A program made the position numbers and the translations under genes. A stretch of DNA of 64,000 nucleotides from Marinomonas atlantica (GTDB lineage Bacteria > Pseudomonadota > Gammaproteobacteria > Pseudomonadales > Marinomonadaceae): the NCBI RefSeq assembly GCF_001639725.1, contig NZ_LTAW01000003.1:423159-487158 (forward strand), in the 5' to 3' direction. A model generated the notes under the pieces. That model had not been told where the DNA came from and made no database searches. It saw only the letters and a program-made list of their open reading frames with translations. Positions 1 through 9,944 of this stretch are shown here, piece by piece; within the stretch, counting starts at the first letter, position 1; every line of letters starts with the position of its first letter.

Positions 1-94
1 TGCTTACAAGCGAATGCTAGAATCAAGTCGTCGTCGTTATGGTGGCGAGCAAGTTGAGCTTGATCCGAGCATGACCCCTGAAAAAGTGTTTTAA
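1..94 (+). CDS. 3' end of an unidentified gene (partial)
   Basis: The window opens inside a reading frame that runs from base 2 and stops at TAA 92-94. About 30 C-terminal residues are visible, rich in Arg and Glu and ending in MTPEKVF. They contain no motif I recognise. The gene converges on rsgA with only 9 bases between the two stops. In other gammaproteobacteria rsgA/orn sit beside psd or motAB, but this tail is too short to assign to any of them. That a coding frame exists here is likely; its identity is unknown. Confidence 0.45.
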   Translation, partial: AYKRMLESSRRRYGGEQVELDPSMTPEKVF

Positions 95-103
95 GGCTTG
101 ATA

Positions 104-1138
104 CTAAAAGGCATCGTTGTCTCGAATGGATTGTCTAATACGAAGATAGCTTTCGAATCGATGTGGCGTGATCTCGCCTTTTTCTAATGCTTCCCTAATG
201 GCGCACCCAGGCTCTTTCTCGTGTGAGCAATCGCGAAACTTACAGTAACCAAGGTGTGGTCGAAATTCAATAAAGCCTTCCAGCAATTCATCTTCGCTAA
301 TGTGCCATAGTCCGAACTCACGAATTCCTGGTGAGTCGATTAAGTCTCCACCAATCGGCATATGGAATAAGCGCGCTGTGGTGGTAGTATGTGTTCCTTT
401 TTTACGTTTCTGAGACAGTTCACCAACACTGATTTCAATATCAGGTAATAAAGTCCCGATCAAAGAAGATTTACCCACACCGGATTGACCAACAAAAACA
501 CTGATGCGATCTTTTAAAAACTCATTGAGTTCGGCCATGCCTTCGTCATTCTTGATCGAAGTGCGAATAACTTGATAGCCTAAGTCAATGTATGTCTTTA
601 GAAGTTTTTCAAGATCCTCGGCATTACTGTCGTCAATCAAGTCGCTTTTGTTGAGCAAAATGACAGGTGGAATATCTACCGTTTCTGCAGCGACTAAATA
701 GCGATCAATTAAGTTGGCATGTGGCACAGGTTCAGCTGCGATTACAACCACAATAAAGTCGATGTTTGCAGCCACAGGTTTTAAACGACCATGCATATCG
801 GGTCGCTGTAATAGCGTTTCGCGATCAGATCGTGCAACGACTACGCCGCCTTCGGTATGTTTGGGGCGCCATACGACTTTGTCGCCGGTCACTAGTTGTC
901 CAAGATTAGCACGCATATTACAGCGTGTACTTACGCCAACATGAGGCTCTTGTGTGCCTTCAACCTCCACTTGCGTGCCAAAGTGAGAGATGATGATACC
1001 TTCCGTTTCAGGGCCGAGATCGGACGATTGTAACGTCTCTTCTGCACGGTCAGCACGCTTTTGTGTGCGTTCCATTCGTTCTTTATGAATACGCTCTATG
1101 CGCCAAGATTGTTGTTTGGTCAGCTTTCGTTTTGACAT
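104..1138 (-). CDS. rsgA: Ribosome small-subunit-dependent GTPase A (RsgA)
   Basis: RsgA is a cytoplasmic GTPase that checks and releases late 30S ribosomal subunits. The 344-aa protein has the circularly permuted G-motif order of the family: NKSD (G4, residues 163-166) comes before the P-loop GQSGVGKS (217-224) and DSPG (G3, 268-271). An N-terminal OB-fold region (about 45-110) follows a basic leader. The C-terminal zinc motif is visible as C299, C304, H306 and C312. The length matches E. coli RsgA (about 350 aa). The gene is divergent from orn, the same pairing as in E. coli. The ATG start gives the MSKxKLxKxQ-type N terminus usual for the family. Confidence 0.96.
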   Translation of the reverse strand: MSKRKLTKQQSWRIERIHKERMERTQKRADRAEETLQSSDLGPETEGIIISHFGTQVEVEGTQEPHVGVSTRCNMRANLGQLVTGDKVVWRPKHTEGGVVVARSDRETLLQRPDMHGRLKPVAANIDFIVVVIAAEPVPHANLIDRYLVAAETVDIPPVILLNKSDLIDDSNAEDLEKLLKTYIDLGYQVIRTSIKNDEGMAELNEFLKDRISVFVGQSGVGKSSLIGTLLPDIEISVGELSQKRKKGTHTTTTARLFHMPIGGDLIDSPGIREFGLWHISEDELLEGFIEFRPHLGYCKFRDCSHEKEPGCAIREALEKGEITPHRFESYLRIRQSIRDNDAF

Positions 1139-1150
1139 TCGTATTTGTCG

Positions 1151-1179
1151 GTCGTTAATTTAAACGCATAGAGTATAAT
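1151..1179 (+). promoter_or_regulatory. Candidate sigma-70 promoter for orn
   Basis: A perfect TATAAT lies at 1174-1179, 34 bases before the orn start, inside the 74-base rsgA/orn divergent gap. Seventeen bases upstream the hexamer GTCGTT (1151-1156) is only a weak -35 match, so the -10 is convincing but the -35 is not. Confidence 0.4.
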
Positions 1180-1212
1180 GGCTAGCAACTAAAATACAGG
1201 ACTGAGTGCATT

Positions 1213-1761
1213 ATGAGTTACAGCGAAGATAATCTAATCTGGATTGATTTAGAAATGACAGGCCTAGAGCCAGATACAGACACCATCATTGAGATTGCTA
1301 CGATTGTGACGGACAAGAATCTTAATGTACTGGGTAGAGGACCTAATTTGGCCATTCATCAAGAAAAATCGGTCATGGAAGCCATGGATGAGTGGTGCAC
1401 AACACACCATGGGCAATCTGGGCTTACAGATCGAGTATTGAATTCTGATATTTCGATGGCGGATGCTGAAGCTCAGACAATTGCATTTTTAGAGCAGTAC
1501 GTCCCGTCTGGTAAATCTCCAATCTGTGGCAACAGTGTCGGTCAAGATCGTCGCTTTCTTTACCGTTATATGCCAAAACTAGAGGCCTATTTTCATTATC
1601 GTTATTTGGATGTCAGTACAATTAAAGAGTTGGCCAAGCGTTGGAAACCTGAAGCGTTAGAGGGATTCGAGAAGTCAGGTGCCCATTTAGCGCTAGACGA
1701 TATAATTGAGTCCATTGAAGAGCTGAAGCACTATCGTACAACCATGTTCGGGTTGTCGTAA
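1213..1761 (+). CDS. orn: Oligoribonuclease
   Basis: Orn is the 3'-5' exonuclease that degrades 2-5-nt RNAs to mononucleotides, including pGpG from c-di-GMP turnover. The 182-aa protein shows the complete DEDDh set: D12 and E14 in [10 protein letters not shown]112 in GQDRRF, and H158 and D163 in HLALDDI. Length and residue numbering match E. coli Orn almost exactly. The gene is monocistronic here, with its own -10 box and a strong terminator immediately downstream. A GGDEF protein is encoded about 14 kb away, but no direct link is implied. Confidence 0.97.
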   Translation: MSYSEDNLIWIDLEMTGLEPDTDTIIEIATIVTDKNLNVLGRGPNLAIHQEKSVMEAMDEWCTTHHGQSGLTDRVLNSDISMADAEAQTIAFLEQYVPSGKSPICGNSVGQDRRFLYRYMPKLEAYFHYRYLDVSTIKELAKRWKPEALEGFEKSGAHLALDDIIESIEELKHYRTTMFGLS

Positions 1762-1770
1762 TGTCTTGTT

Positions 1771-1809
1771 ACGCTGATAGCTAAGATTTCCTTAACTATC
1801 AGCGTTTTT
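1771..1809 (+). terminator. Intrinsic terminator after orn
   Basis: ACGCTGATAG (1771-1780) pairs perfectly with CTATCAGCGT (1796-1805). An inner TAAG/CTTA extension lengthens the stem, and a T run (1805-1809) follows. Confidence 0.85.
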
Positions 1810-1880
1810 GTACTTATTGATGCATACTTCTTTTGTTCAAGAGTCTTGGTTCTATGCTCATAACATCGGAGACCTCTATC

Positions 1881-3362
1881 ATGTCATCTTTGCTTTCATC
1901 ACGTTTTCTTAATCCCTTGTTCGACGTGGCTGCTATTCGGTCTCGTGAGCAGGCCAGCTTTGCCCATGAAGGTGCGAGCTTTCCAATGATGTTGCGTGCG
2001 GGTCAGGCTCTTTATAACCATATCTTGCGGCGTCAACGCGGGGTGACTCACCTAGCGATTGTTGTCGGTGGCGGCAATAATGGCGGCGATGGGTGGGTGG
2101 TGGCGGCTCTTGCTGCGCAAGATGGCTTGCAGGTTATTGTTTATGATGCAGCGAGTTCTCCTAGGAAAGGGGATGCCTTGCGGGCGGAGAAAATAGCCTA
2201 TGAGCTTGAAAATGTTCAAGTAAGAAGCATTGATGAGCTAGATGATGATCACGCTCCTGTGATCGTTGATGCTTTGTTGGGCATTGGTTTTAGGGCGCCG
2301 TTGTCTGCGCAATTTGAGCGAGCGATTCAGATAATGAATGGTTTAGCTGATGCGGGCGCTTGGTTAGTTAGTGTGGATTGCCCTAGTGGTTTAGATTTGT
2401 TCACAGGTAAGGCTGAGTTGGCGGTGCAAGCCGATCTAGTGGTAACTTTTATTGGTGACAAAATAGGGCATTATTTGCAAGACGGTCCGTCTTTCTACCG
2501 CGAAATTGTGACGGAGAACTTACAGGCTGTTGATCTGTCCGAGCAGCCGCAAGCCTATTTTTTGGCTGCCACAGCACTTGATGTTATGCCCCCCTGTGGG
2601 CGTAAGCCAAACTCTCATAAAGGAACTTATGGGCATGTCACAGTCATAGCTGGAGATCACGGGTATGGCGGTGCTGCCATTATGGCAAGTGAGGCGGTTG
2701 CTAAAAGTGGTGCTGGCACAGTGTGTTTATATACCCAAGAGAGGCATCTGAACGCCTCTTTGGTACGTAATCCTAATGTGATGGCAGTCGCGTCACATGA
2801 AATGAATATTTCTTCAACGCTCAGAGGACAAGAGTCTGTATTGGTAATAGGGCCTGGTTTAGGGCGCTCCGCATGGTCACAAAGTATATGGCAGCAATTT
2901 CAAGTGTTGGGTGATTATCCAACCATCATTGATGCAGACGGTTTGTATTGGTTGACTGAGCAACCAGTTGTGAGACAAAAAATGGTGCTAACACCTCATC
3001 CTGGAGAGGCGGCTAGGCTGTTAAGCAAAAAGGTCCCGGAAATACTTCAAGATTTACCTTTGGCTGTACGTACCATCGCAGATCGTTACCAATCAGTGGT
3101 GATATTGAAAGGAGCAACAAGTGTCGTAGCGGCACCTGATGGGCGCACCATGATTGTTGGGGGGGCTTGTCCTGGCTTGGCTAAGGGCGGCTCAGGGGAT
3201 GTATTAAGTGGCATGGTGGGGTCATGTTTGGCGTATTATGACGACGTTTTTGAAGCGGCAGTCATTGCGGCTGCTTGGCACAACAAAGCGGCGCAAAAAT
3301 GTCAGCAGAATATAGGTATGGTGGCAATGCAGCCCTATCAATTATTGGATTATCTAGAATAA
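1881..3362 (+). CDS. nnr: Bifunctional NAD(P)HX epimerase / ADP-dependent NAD(P)HX dehydratase
   Basis: Nnr repairs hydrated NADH and NADPH: an N-terminal YjeF epimerase (NnrE) interconverts R/S-NAD(P)HX, and a C-terminal ribokinase-like dehydratase (NnrD) restores NAD(P)H using ADP. In the first half VVGGGNNGGDGWV is the NnrE nucleotide-binding motif. In the second half, KPNSHKGTYGHV and the GGSGDVLSG signature mark NnrD. I chose ATG 1881 (493 aa) because GGAG at 1868-1871 is well spaced for it. In-frame TTG 1833 and ATG 1854 lack such a site and would add up to 16 unconserved residues. The gene heads the mutL superoperon, as yjeF does in E. coli. Confidence 0.93.
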   Translation: MSSLLSSRFLNPLFDVAAIRSREQASFAHEGASFPMMLRAGQALYNHILRRQRGVTHLAIVVGGGNNGGDGWVVAALAAQDGLQVIVYDAASSPRKGDALRAEKIAYELENVQVRSIDELDDDHAPVIVDALLGIGFRAPLSAQFERAIQIMNGLADAGAWLVSVDCPSGLDLFTGKAELAVQADLVVTFIGDKIGHYLQDGPSFYREIVTENLQAVDLSEQPQAYFLAATALDVMPPCGRKPNSHKGTYGHVTVIAGDHGYGGAAIMASEAVAKSGAGTVCLYTQERHLNASLVRNPNVMAVASHEMNISSTLRGQESVLVIGPGLGRSAWSQSIWQQFQVLGDYPTIIDADGLYWLTEQPVVRQKMVLTPHPGEAARLLSKKVPEILQDLPLAVRTIADRYQSVVILKGATSVVAAPDGRTMIVGGACPGLAKGGSGDVLSGMVGSCLAYYDDVFEAAVIAAAWHNKAAQKCQQNIGMVAMQPYQLLDYLE

Positions 3363-3402
3363 AATTTCGCATGCAGACGTGTGTAGGTAAGTGAGTAACA
3401 TT

Positions 3403-3873
3403 ATGTTGTTTGAAAAAGAAGTGTTTGGTGAAGAGTCAATGGAGCTGTTTGGTGAGAACCTTTCAGCATCACTCAAAAGTGGTGGAGTGGTGTATTTAGA
3501 TGGCAATCTAGGCATGGGGAAGACCACGTTGGTGCGGGGGATTCTTCGAGGTTTGGGCTATATTGGTCCGGTTAAAAGTCCGACCTATACCATTGTTGAA
3601 CCTTATGAGTTTGAAAATCAGGACGTCTTTCACTTTGATCTCTATCGCATCAGTAACCCTGAAGAATTAGAATACATGGGGATTCGTGATTATTTTAAAG
3701 ATGGCGCTTTATGTTTAGTAGAATGGGCCGAAATGGGAGAGGGTGTATTGCCAAAGCCTGATTTAGTGGTTCACCTAGAGTTAGTGCGGCATGGTAGATC
3801 AGTCTCTATTGAACCGAAAACCAGCTACGGTGTCGAAGCAGTAGCTCAAATATCGCAACGGCTTGCCAGCTAG
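3403..3873 (+). CDS. tsaE: tRNA threonylcarbamoyladenosine biosynthesis ATPase TsaE
   Basis: TsaE is the small P-loop ATPase that works with TsaB/TsaD to make t6A37 on ANN-decoding tRNAs. The P-loop GNLGMGKTT is followed by SPTYTIVEPY and HFDLYR, and by LVEWAE, all family hallmarks. From ATG 3403 the protein has 156 aa, close to E. coli TsaE. An in-frame GTG at 3391 would add four residues, but the AGG before it is too close to act as its ribosome site. The gene sits between nnr and amiB as in enteric bacteria and is followed by a terminator. Confidence 0.92.
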   Translation: MLFEKEVFGEESMELFGENLSASLKSGGVVYLDGNLGMGKTTLVRGILRGLGYIGPVKSPTYTIVEPYEFENQDVFHFDLYRISNPEELEYMGIRDYFKDGALCLVEWAEMGEGVLPKPDLVVHLELVRHGRSVSIEPKTSYGVEAVAQISQRLAS

Positions 3874-3881
3874 ATAATTCG

Positions 3882-3904
3882 AGGAGGCTTTAGCCTCCTT
3901 TTTT
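3882..3904 (+). terminator. Intrinsic terminator after tsaE
   Basis: AGGAGGC (3882-3888), a TTTA loop and GCCTCCT (3893-3899) form a 7-bp GC-rich hairpin that runs into six T residues. It separates nnr-tsaE from amiB, so amiB-mutL is probably also transcribed from its own promoter in the gap 3905-3981. Confidence 0.88.
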
Positions 3905-3981
3905 GTGCTCAATATATTGTCTATTTGAGATCAGTGACGGCAACCGTTATAGTGTAATCATATACTTGCTAGCTGTCTGAT

Positions 3982-5313
3982 ATGTATAAAAAAATGTTTT
4001 CTATTAATTGGCTATTGCCAGTGCTTTTGTTGACAATGAGCACGCTGATGCAGGCCGCTCAAGTCAAAGATATTCGTGTCGGTCAACAACCTGGCTCAAC
4101 GCGCCTTGTGTTTGAGCTTGATAGCTCTGTTGACCATCGTATGTTCCCACTTAGCAACCCTGATCGGGTTGTGTTGGACATTAATGATACCGTTATTTCG
4201 CAAGACGTCGTGGCAAGTCTTTCTGCATTGTCTTCCGACGCGCTTTTGCGTGTGCGTTATGCTAAACGCGACTCAGGCATGCGCTTTGTTCTCGACCTCA
4301 ATAAAAAAGTCAAAGCTAGAACGACTAAGTTGGCTGCATCAGGCGGCTACGGGCCTCGCATTTTGGTGGAGTTGGACTACGGCGTGCAGAGTAGTTCTGC
4401 CCCGACGGTCGTTAAAAGTCTGGCATCCATTTCTGATGAGAAGCGCGATATTGTCGTGGTGATTGACCCTGGGCATGGTGGTAAAGATCCTGGTGCACTG
4501 GGTCAATACAAGGTTAGGGAAAAAGACATTGTGTTGTCGATTGGTCGAGAGCTGGCAAAACGTTTGAATGCGAAGCCAGGAATTAAGGCCGTGATGACTC
4601 GCTCTACAGATGTGTATTTGCAATTGCGTGATCGTTCACGGGTAGCTCGCGAAGCCAACGCGGACCTGATGATTTCAATTCATGCGGATGCGTTTACAAA
4701 GTCCTCGGCTCGTGGAGCGTCTGTTTGGGCGCTGTCACTGAGCGGTAAGACTTCTGAAATGGGTCGTTGGTTGGCGCAACAAGAGCAATCTGCTGACTTA
4801 GTAGGTGGCATCTCGTTAGATGATAAAGACCAACTGTTAGCCGAAGTGCTGCTTGATATGTCAATGAATTCAACCATTCAGATGAGTTTAGATATCGGTA
4901 AAGAAGTCTTGGGTGAAATGCGTGGCGTTGCCAAACTGCATAAAAACTCAGTCCAGCAAGCTGGCTTTGTGGTGTTGAAATCACCCGATATTCCTTCTAT
5001 TTTGATCGAGACAGGGTTCGTATCGAACAAAACAGAAGCAAAAAATCTATCGAGTCTGACGTATCGTCGGAAATTGGCTTCTTCAATTGCCAAAGGAGTT
5101 GAGGATTTCTTTGTCTCGAATCCTCCGGATGGTACTTATATCGCTTGGCGAAAAACACAAAAAGGTGGCTACACCTACACGGTGTCAAAAGGCGATACAT
5201 TGTCAGAAATTGCCAGAAAGAATGGTGTGTCTCTTGACTCTTTGCGCTCAGCCAATACCCTACGCAACGATGTAATTTGGATAGGCCAAAAGTTATCTAT
5301 CCCTGCCGGTTAA
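3982..5313 (+). CDS. amiB: N-acetylmuramoyl-L-alanine amidase, AmiB/AmiC type, with LysM
   Basis: This periplasmic zinc amidase cleaves the amide bond between N-acetylmuramic acid and the stem peptide to split septal peptidoglycan. The 443-aa protein has, in order, a signal peptide ending near MQAA, an AMIN localisation domain (about 25-130), an Amidase_3 catalytic domain and a C-terminal LysM (about 398-442, YTVSKGDTLSEIA). Zinc and catalytic residues are visible in DPGHGGKDPG, the Glu of VREKDI, SIHADA and LIETGF. A regulatory insert (about 255-300) fits the EnvC/NlpD-activated amidases. AmiB and AmiC can only be separated by alignment; the mutL neighbourhood favours amiB. Confidence 0.93.
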   Translation: MYKKMFSINWLLPVLLLTMSTLMQAAQVKDIRVGQQPGSTRLVFELDSSVDHRMFPLSNPDRVVLDINDTVISQDVVASLSALSSDALLRVRYAKRDSGMRFVLDLNKKVKARTTKLAASGGYGPRILVELDYGVQSSSAPTVVKSLASISDEKRDIVVVIDPGHGGKDPGALGQYKVREKDIVLSIGRELAKRLNAKPGIKAVMTRSTDVYLQLRDRSRVAREANADLMISIHADAFTKSSARGASVWALSLSGKTSEMGRWLAQQEQSADLVGGISLDDKDQLLAEVLLDMSMNSTIQMSLDIGKEVLGEMRGVAKLHKNSVQQAGFVVLKSPDIPSILIETGFVSNKTEAKNLSSLTYRRKLASSIAKGVEDFFVSNPPDGTYIAWRKTQKGGYTYTVSKGDTLSEIARKNGVSLDSLRSANTLRNDVIWIGQKLSIPAG

Positions 5314-5337
5314 ACGACCTTTTTGCTAAGGAGTCTC

Positions 5338-7311
5338 ATGACTAGAATCAATTTGCTGTCCCCTCGCTTAGCTAACCAAATAGCGGCGGGGGAGGTAGTA
5401 GAACGCCCCGCATCGGTTGTAAAAGAATTACTGGAAAATAGTTTAGACGCAGGTGCTACTCAGCTTGATATTGATGTTGAGCAGGGCGGTGTGCGCGGTA
5501 TCAAGATTCGAGATAATGGTCGTGGTATTGTCAAAGACGATTTGTCTTTAGCGCTAAGCCGACATGCGACAAGTAAGATTATCACGCTAGATGACTTAGA
5601 GGCGGTTGCAACACTTGGGTTTCGTGGTGAAGCCTTGGCCAGTATCAGTTCTGTGTCGCGTTTACACTTAACATCTTGTGCCGAAGGTGAGCCTGAGGCT
5701 TGGCGTGTCGAAGCGGAAGGTAAGGACATGGCGACGTCTGTTCGACCTGCGTCACATCCTCAAGGTACGACGATCGAGGCGCGCGATCTGTTTTTTAATA
5801 CGCCAGCGCGACGCAAATTTCTGCGGACAGAGAAAACAGAATTCAATCATTTAGAAGAAGTTGTAAAGCGGTTGGCGCTTAGTCGCTACGACGTAGGTTT
5901 TCGCTTAAGTCATAATGGTAAGCAAGTGTATGATCTTCGTCCGGTCCAAGATCAGCTGCATGCGGAGCATCGCTTAGCAAACTTGTTGGGTAAAAAATTC
6001 ATTGAGAATGCGCTGACCATTGATGTTGAGGCGGCAGGATTGCGTTTGTGGGGATGGATTGGCTTACCAACTTTTTCTCGATCGCAGGCAGATTTGCAGT
6101 ATTTCTTTGTGAACGGCCGTGTTGTGCGTGACAAGTTGGTTGCTCATGCGGTGCGCCAGGCTTATCGCGATGTGTTATATAACGGTCGCCATCCTACCTT
6201 TGTTCTGTATCTTGAGTTGGACCCTGGCACGGTTGATGTAAATGTTCACCCAACTAAACATGAAGTGCGTTTTCGTGATGGGCGATTGGTGCATGACTTC
6301 TTGTTCAGTCGTATTCATAAAGTATTGGCAGATGTTCGGCCTGAGTCGGGGATGCAGGGGGCTGCTGAACACCCAATCCAGCAGCAAGAACCACAAATTA
6401 AAGATCAAGCGAATTTAGGCTTAGGGCACCCTTCGGCAGCCCGGGATGCCTCTTGGATGAGTTCGGGTCAAAATAGTGGGCATACACCAAACTCTTACAC
6501 ACCAAAGGATGTGCCTACAACAGGTCAAGTGACTGGTCAACTCAGCGCAGTGTCTAAGATGAACGACTTTGCTCGTCAGTTTGAAGGCGAGCATATTGAC
6601 CCTGAAACAGGTGAAATTACGCCTGTCGTCACTCAAGCGGCCCCTTTTGTAAGCACAAACGATGCCAGTTTTAGTGTCACTGAAAGGACGGGGCGAGTGC
6701 GTGAACCGATGCCAAGTCACTCAATAACACCGCCACTAGGTTACGCGGTGGCGCAAATACATGGCGTGTATATCCTATCGGAAACGGAAACCGGCATGAT
6801 CATCGTTGATATGCATGCCGCGCATGAGCGTATTGTCTATGAGCGAATGAAAGCTGCGTTTTATGCCAAAAGTGTCGCGTCTCAGCCTCTATTGGTACCT
6901 ATTAATGTATCTTTATCGCAAGCAGAAGCGGATTTGGTGGAAGACTGTGATGATGTGTTTGCGCAATTTGGTTTTAAAATAGAGCGTTCTGGCCCTGAAA
7001 GTGTCATGGTGCGCGAAGTGCCGATCATATTAATTGACGGCGATATTGAGAGCTTGGTTCGAGATGTGATTAGCGATTTGGTAGTCAATGGAACCAGCGA
7101 CTTATTGCAAGCACGTGCTAATGAGTTAATGGCGACGATGTCTTGTCACGGTGCTGTTCGAGCGAACCGAAAGTTGACCATTGCTGAAATGAACAGTTTG
7201 CTTCGTGATATGGAAATTACTGAGCGCAGTGGGCAATGTAACCATGGACGACCAACTTGGACTCAGTTATCCATGTCTGATTTAGATAAATTATTTTTAC
7301 GGGGCCGCTAA
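5338..7311 (+). CDS. mutL: DNA mismatch repair protein MutL
   Basis: MutL is the GHKL ATPase that links MutS mismatch recognition to downstream strand removal. N-terminal GHKL motifs are intact: [29 protein letters not shown] and [21 protein letters not shown] long linker (about 330-460) is rich in Gln, Ser and Pro. The C-terminal domain carries [12 protein letters not shown] (from residue 491), which is the metal-dependent endonuclease motif DQHAxxExxxxE with Gln changed to Met, together with CHGAVRA and CNHGRPT. ATG 5338 (657 aa) is preceded by AAGGAG; a TTG at 5323 is in frame but unlikely. The motif suggests a nicking MutL, as in bacteria without MutH. Confidence 0.96.
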   Translation: MTRINLLSPRLANQIAAGEVVERPASVVKELLENSLDAGATQLDIDVEQGGVRGIKIRDNGRGIVKDDLSLALSRHATSKIITLDDLEAVATLGFRGEALASISSVSRLHLTSCAEGEPEAWRVEAEGKDMATSVRPASHPQGTTIEARDLFFNTPARRKFLRTEKTEFNHLEEVVKRLALSRYDVGFRLSHNGKQVYDLRPVQDQLHAEHRLANLLGKKFIENALTIDVEAAGLRLWGWIGLPTFSRSQADLQYFFVNGRVVRDKLVAHAVRQAYRDVLYNGRHPTFVLYLELDPGTVDVNVHPTKHEVRFRDGRLVHDFLFSRIHKVLADVRPESGMQGAAEHPIQQQEPQIKDQANLGLGHPSAARDASWMSSGQNSGHTPNSYTPKDVPTTGQVTGQLSAVSKMNDFARQFEGEHIDPETGEITPVVTQAAPFVSTNDASFSVTERTGRVREPMPSHSITPPLGYAVAQIHGVYILSETETGMIIVDMHAAHERIVYERMKAAFYAKSVASQPLLVPINVSLSQAEADLVEDCDDVFAQFGFKIERSGPESVMVREVPIILIDGDIESLVRDVISDLVVNGTSDLLQARANELMATMSCHGAVRANRKLTIAEMNSLLRDMEITERSGQCNHGRPTWTQLSMSDLDKLFLRGR

Positions 7312-7314
7312 AAC

Positions 7315-8247
7315 ATGTCTAAACCTAAAGTCGTTTGCTTAATGGGGCCAACTGCCTCAGGTAAAACAGGGCTTGCTGTTGAGCTTGCCAATCAGCACGG
7401 CTATGACATTATCAGTGTCGACTCCGCCTTAGTGTACAAAGGTATGGATATTGGTACTGCTAAACCGGATGCAGAAACATTAGCCAAGGCGCCACACCGT
7501 TTAATCGATATTATTGAGCCAACTGAAAGTTACTCTGCGGCTGATTTTTTATCTGATGCGCAACGTGAAGTAGAAGATATTGTGGCGCAAGGTAAAACGC
7601 CACTCTTGGTGGGCGGCACTATGATGTATTTCAATGCGTTGCAAAATGGATTGGCGCCAATGCCGTCAGCGGATCCGGCAATTCGTGCTGAGTTTGATCA
7701 GCATGCTGCTAAGTTTGGTTTAGCGAGTTTGCATGAACAGCTAAAAGAAATTGATCCAGTGGCGGCAGCTAGAATCAATCCAAATGATCCTCAGCGATTA
7801 CAGCGTGCATTAGAGGTTTACCGTTTGACGGGTAAAACTATGACTCAATTGTGGGCGGAGCAAGAAGCACAGGAACTGCCGTTTGAGTTAATTAATATTG
7901 CTGTAATGCCGCAAGAGCGTTCAGTGCTTCATCAGCGTATAGAGCAGCGCTTTCATATTATGATGGAGCAGGGCTTCCTAGCGGAGGTTGAGGCGCTGTA
8001 TCGACGCGGAGACTTAACGATCGATATGCCATCGATTCGCTGTGTCGGATACCGTCAGCTGTGGCAGTATTTGGAAGGGGAAGATACCCTTGATGAAGCT
8101 ATATTTAAGGGAGTTGTTGCAACAAGGCAATTAGCAAAACGTCAGCATACTTGGTTACGTGGCTGGGATGATTTAGTGTTTTTTGATAGCTTACATAAAG
8201 ATCTTTTAGGACAAACCTTGAAATACTTGGAAAGCGAGATTATATAA
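7315..8247 (+). CDS. miaA: tRNA dimethylallyltransferase
   Basis: MiaA transfers the dimethylallyl group of DMAPP to N6 of A37 in tRNAs that read UNN codons, the first step toward ms2i6A. The 310-aa protein begins with the P-loop GPTASGKT (11-18). [16 protein letters not shown] follows, then the family's GGTMMYF, and the C-terminal region contains RCVGYRQLW and [12 protein letters not shown], typical tRNA-contacting segments. Only three bases separate it from mutL, so the two are surely co-transcribed and probably translationally coupled. Confidence 0.97.
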   Translation: MSKPKVVCLMGPTASGKTGLAVELANQHGYDIISVDSALVYKGMDIGTAKPDAETLAKAPHRLIDIIEPTESYSAADFLSDAQREVEDIVAQGKTPLLVGGTMMYFNALQNGLAPMPSADPAIRAEFDQHAAKFGLASLHEQLKEIDPVAAARINPNDPQRLQRALEVYRLTGKTMTQLWAEQEAQELPFELINIAVMPQERSVLHQRIEQRFHIMMEQGFLAEVEALYRRGDLTIDMPSIRCVGYRQLWQYLEGEDTLDEAIFKGVVATRQLAKRQHTWLRGWDDLVFFDSLHKDLLGQTLKYLESEII

Positions 8248-8335
8248 GGGGAAATCAGAAAAGTTTTGGTGTACTATCTATAGTATTGTTTTGCCAATAT
8301 TTTAATTATAAGTTTGCTTGCTTAAGGAGAATCCG

Positions 8336-8581
8336 ATGTCAAAAGGGCAGTCATTACAAGACCCTTACTTAAACGTACTTCGCAAAGAAAGAGTGCCTGT
8401 ATCTATCTTTCTTGTGAATGGTATTAAGCTTCAAGGACAGATCGAGTCATTTGATCAGTTTGTGATTTTGTTGAAAAACACTGTTAGCCAAATGGTGTAC
8501 AAACACGCAATCTCGACTGTTGTTCCATCACGCACTATTCGTCTACCGTCTCCTGATCAGGCGGAAGATGCTGCAGAATAA
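8336..8581 (+). CDS. hfq: RNA chaperone Hfq
   Basis: Hfq forms a homohexameric Sm-like ring that promotes pairing of small RNAs with mRNAs. The 81-aa protein has Sm1 (about 10-50, with [20 protein letters not shown] and [10 protein letters not shown]) and Sm2 ([13 protein letters not shown]), plus a short acidic C-terminal tail ending DAAE. ATG 8336 follows AAGGAG by six bases. An in-frame TTG at 8318 precedes that ribosome site and is rejected. Position between miaA and hflX is the standard gammaproteobacterial order; the 88-base gap after miaA could hold an additional promoter. Confidence 0.97.
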   Translation: MSKGQSLQDPYLNVLRKERVPVSIFLVNGIKLQGQIESFDQFVILLKNTVSQMVYKHAISTVVPSRTIRLPSPDQAEDAAE

Positions 8582-8617
8582 GTTTGTTCAGACTAGAGCA
8601 AACAGAGGTTATATAAC

Positions 8618-9907
8618 TTGTTTTTCGAACGCCCTGAAAGTGGTGAAATTGCTGTACTGGTTCATATCGATTTTCATGATTCCGACGATAATCATGGGCC
8701 AGAAGAGTTCGTAGAACTCGCTCTCTCTGCTGGCGCTGATCCTGTTGCTGTTGTAACTGGATCTCGACAAAGACCTGATTCTAGGTTCTTTGTCGGTACC
8801 GGCAAATTAGATGAAATCAAAGATATTGTGATCCGAGAAGAAGCCCAAGTGGTGCTTTTCGACCATGCCTTATCCCCCTCACAAGAGCGTAATCTTGAAA
8901 GTGTCTTGAATTGCCGAGTGCTTGACCGCACTGGTTTGATTCTAGATATTTTTGCGCAACGTGCTCGTACGCATGAAGGTAAGCTGCAAGTGGAGCTTGC
9001 CCAGTTACAGCATATGTCGACTCGATTAATTCGAGGTTGGACGCACCTTGAGCGCCAAAAAGGTGGTATAGGAATGCGCGGTCCAGGTGAAACACAGCTT
9101 GAAACGGACCGTCGATTACTTCGTGAGCGCATTAAATCCATCCAAAAACGTCTTGCTAAAGTAAATTCACAGCGTGACCAAAGTCGTCGTGCTCGTTCTC
9201 GATCAGATGTGCCTACGGTTTCGCTCGTAGGTTACACCAACGCTGGCAAGTCGACTTTGTTTAATCGTGCTACTGGTGCTGACGTTTATGCGGCTGACCA
9301 GCTATTTGCAACATTGGATCCGACGCTACGACGTCTTGATCTTGAGCAAGTGGGTACGATTGTGTTGGCGGATACGGTAGGTTTTATTCGAAAATTACCG
9401 CACCGATTAGTAAAGGCATTCCAGGCAACATTGAAAGAATCGGCAGAGTCTGACCTTTTACTGCATGTCGTGGATGCTGCAGATGTTAACCGCGACGAAA
9501 ATATTGCTGATGTCGATATTGTTCTAGAAGAAATTGGTGCTAATGAGCTGCCAATTCTGAAAGTATTTAATAAAATTGATGCGATGCCGACCGGTGAACC
9601 TCGAATTGATCGTGATGAGCATGGGAACCCTGTGCGAGTTTGGGTGTCTGCTCGTGATGGGGTCGGCATTGATTTACTTGAGCAAGCGATTGCTGAACTA
9701 TTATCTGAAGACGTTGTTAAAGAAACTATCGTCGTTCCTGTTGAACAAGGTCGATTTAGGGCTATGTTGTTCGAGCAAGGCGGTGTTAAAAACGAAACTT
9801 ACAACGAATTAGGGCAATCTGTGCTTGAATTGTGCTTGCCTCGCAAGGATTATCTACAAATACTTGCTAGAGTGGGTATGTCTGAAGAACAAGTTCAGGC
9901 AGCCTAA
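8618..9907 (+). CDS. hflX: Ribosome-dissociating GTPase HflX
   Basis: HflX is a 50S-binding GTPase that splits stalled or heat-damaged ribosomes. The 429-aa protein has the HflX N-terminal nucleotide-binding domain (KYFVG-like FFVGTGKLDEI, LFDHALSPSQERN), the Gly-rich linker IGMRGPGETQLE, and a Ras-like G domain with GYTNAGKST, DTVGFI and NKID. The start is TTG 8618: AGAGG (8604-8608) is well spaced, and the resulting MFFERPESGE N terminus matches the family, whereas the first in-frame ATG would cut into conserved sequence. It lies 36 bases after hfq in the usual operon. Confidence 0.95.
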   Translation: MFFERPESGEIAVLVHIDFHDSDDNHGPEEFVELALSAGADPVAVVTGSRQRPDSRFFVGTGKLDEIKDIVIREEAQVVLFDHALSPSQERNLESVLNCRVLDRTGLILDIFAQRARTHEGKLQVELAQLQHMSTRLIRGWTHLERQKGGIGMRGPGETQLETDRRLLRERIKSIQKRLAKVNSQRDQSRRARSRSDVPTVSLVGYTNAGKSTLFNRATGADVYAADQLFATLDPTLRRLDLEQVGTIVLADTVGFIRKLPHRLVKAFQATLKESAESDLLLHVVDAADVNRDENIADVDIVLEEIGANELPILKVFNKIDAMPTGEPRIDRDEHGNPVRVWVSARDGVGIDLLEQAIAELLSEDVVKETIVVPVEQGRFRAMLFEQGGVKNETYNELGQSVLELCLPRKDYLQILARVGMSEEQVQAA

Positions 9908-9944
9908 TCACCGGATTATCATTACAAGAAAGTGGAGATGTAGT

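Noticed and set aside
4339..4984. Several minus-strand frames inside amiB
   Set aside because: The amiB frame shows continuous catalytic and AMIN/LysM homology. The antisense frames show no recognisable protein motif.
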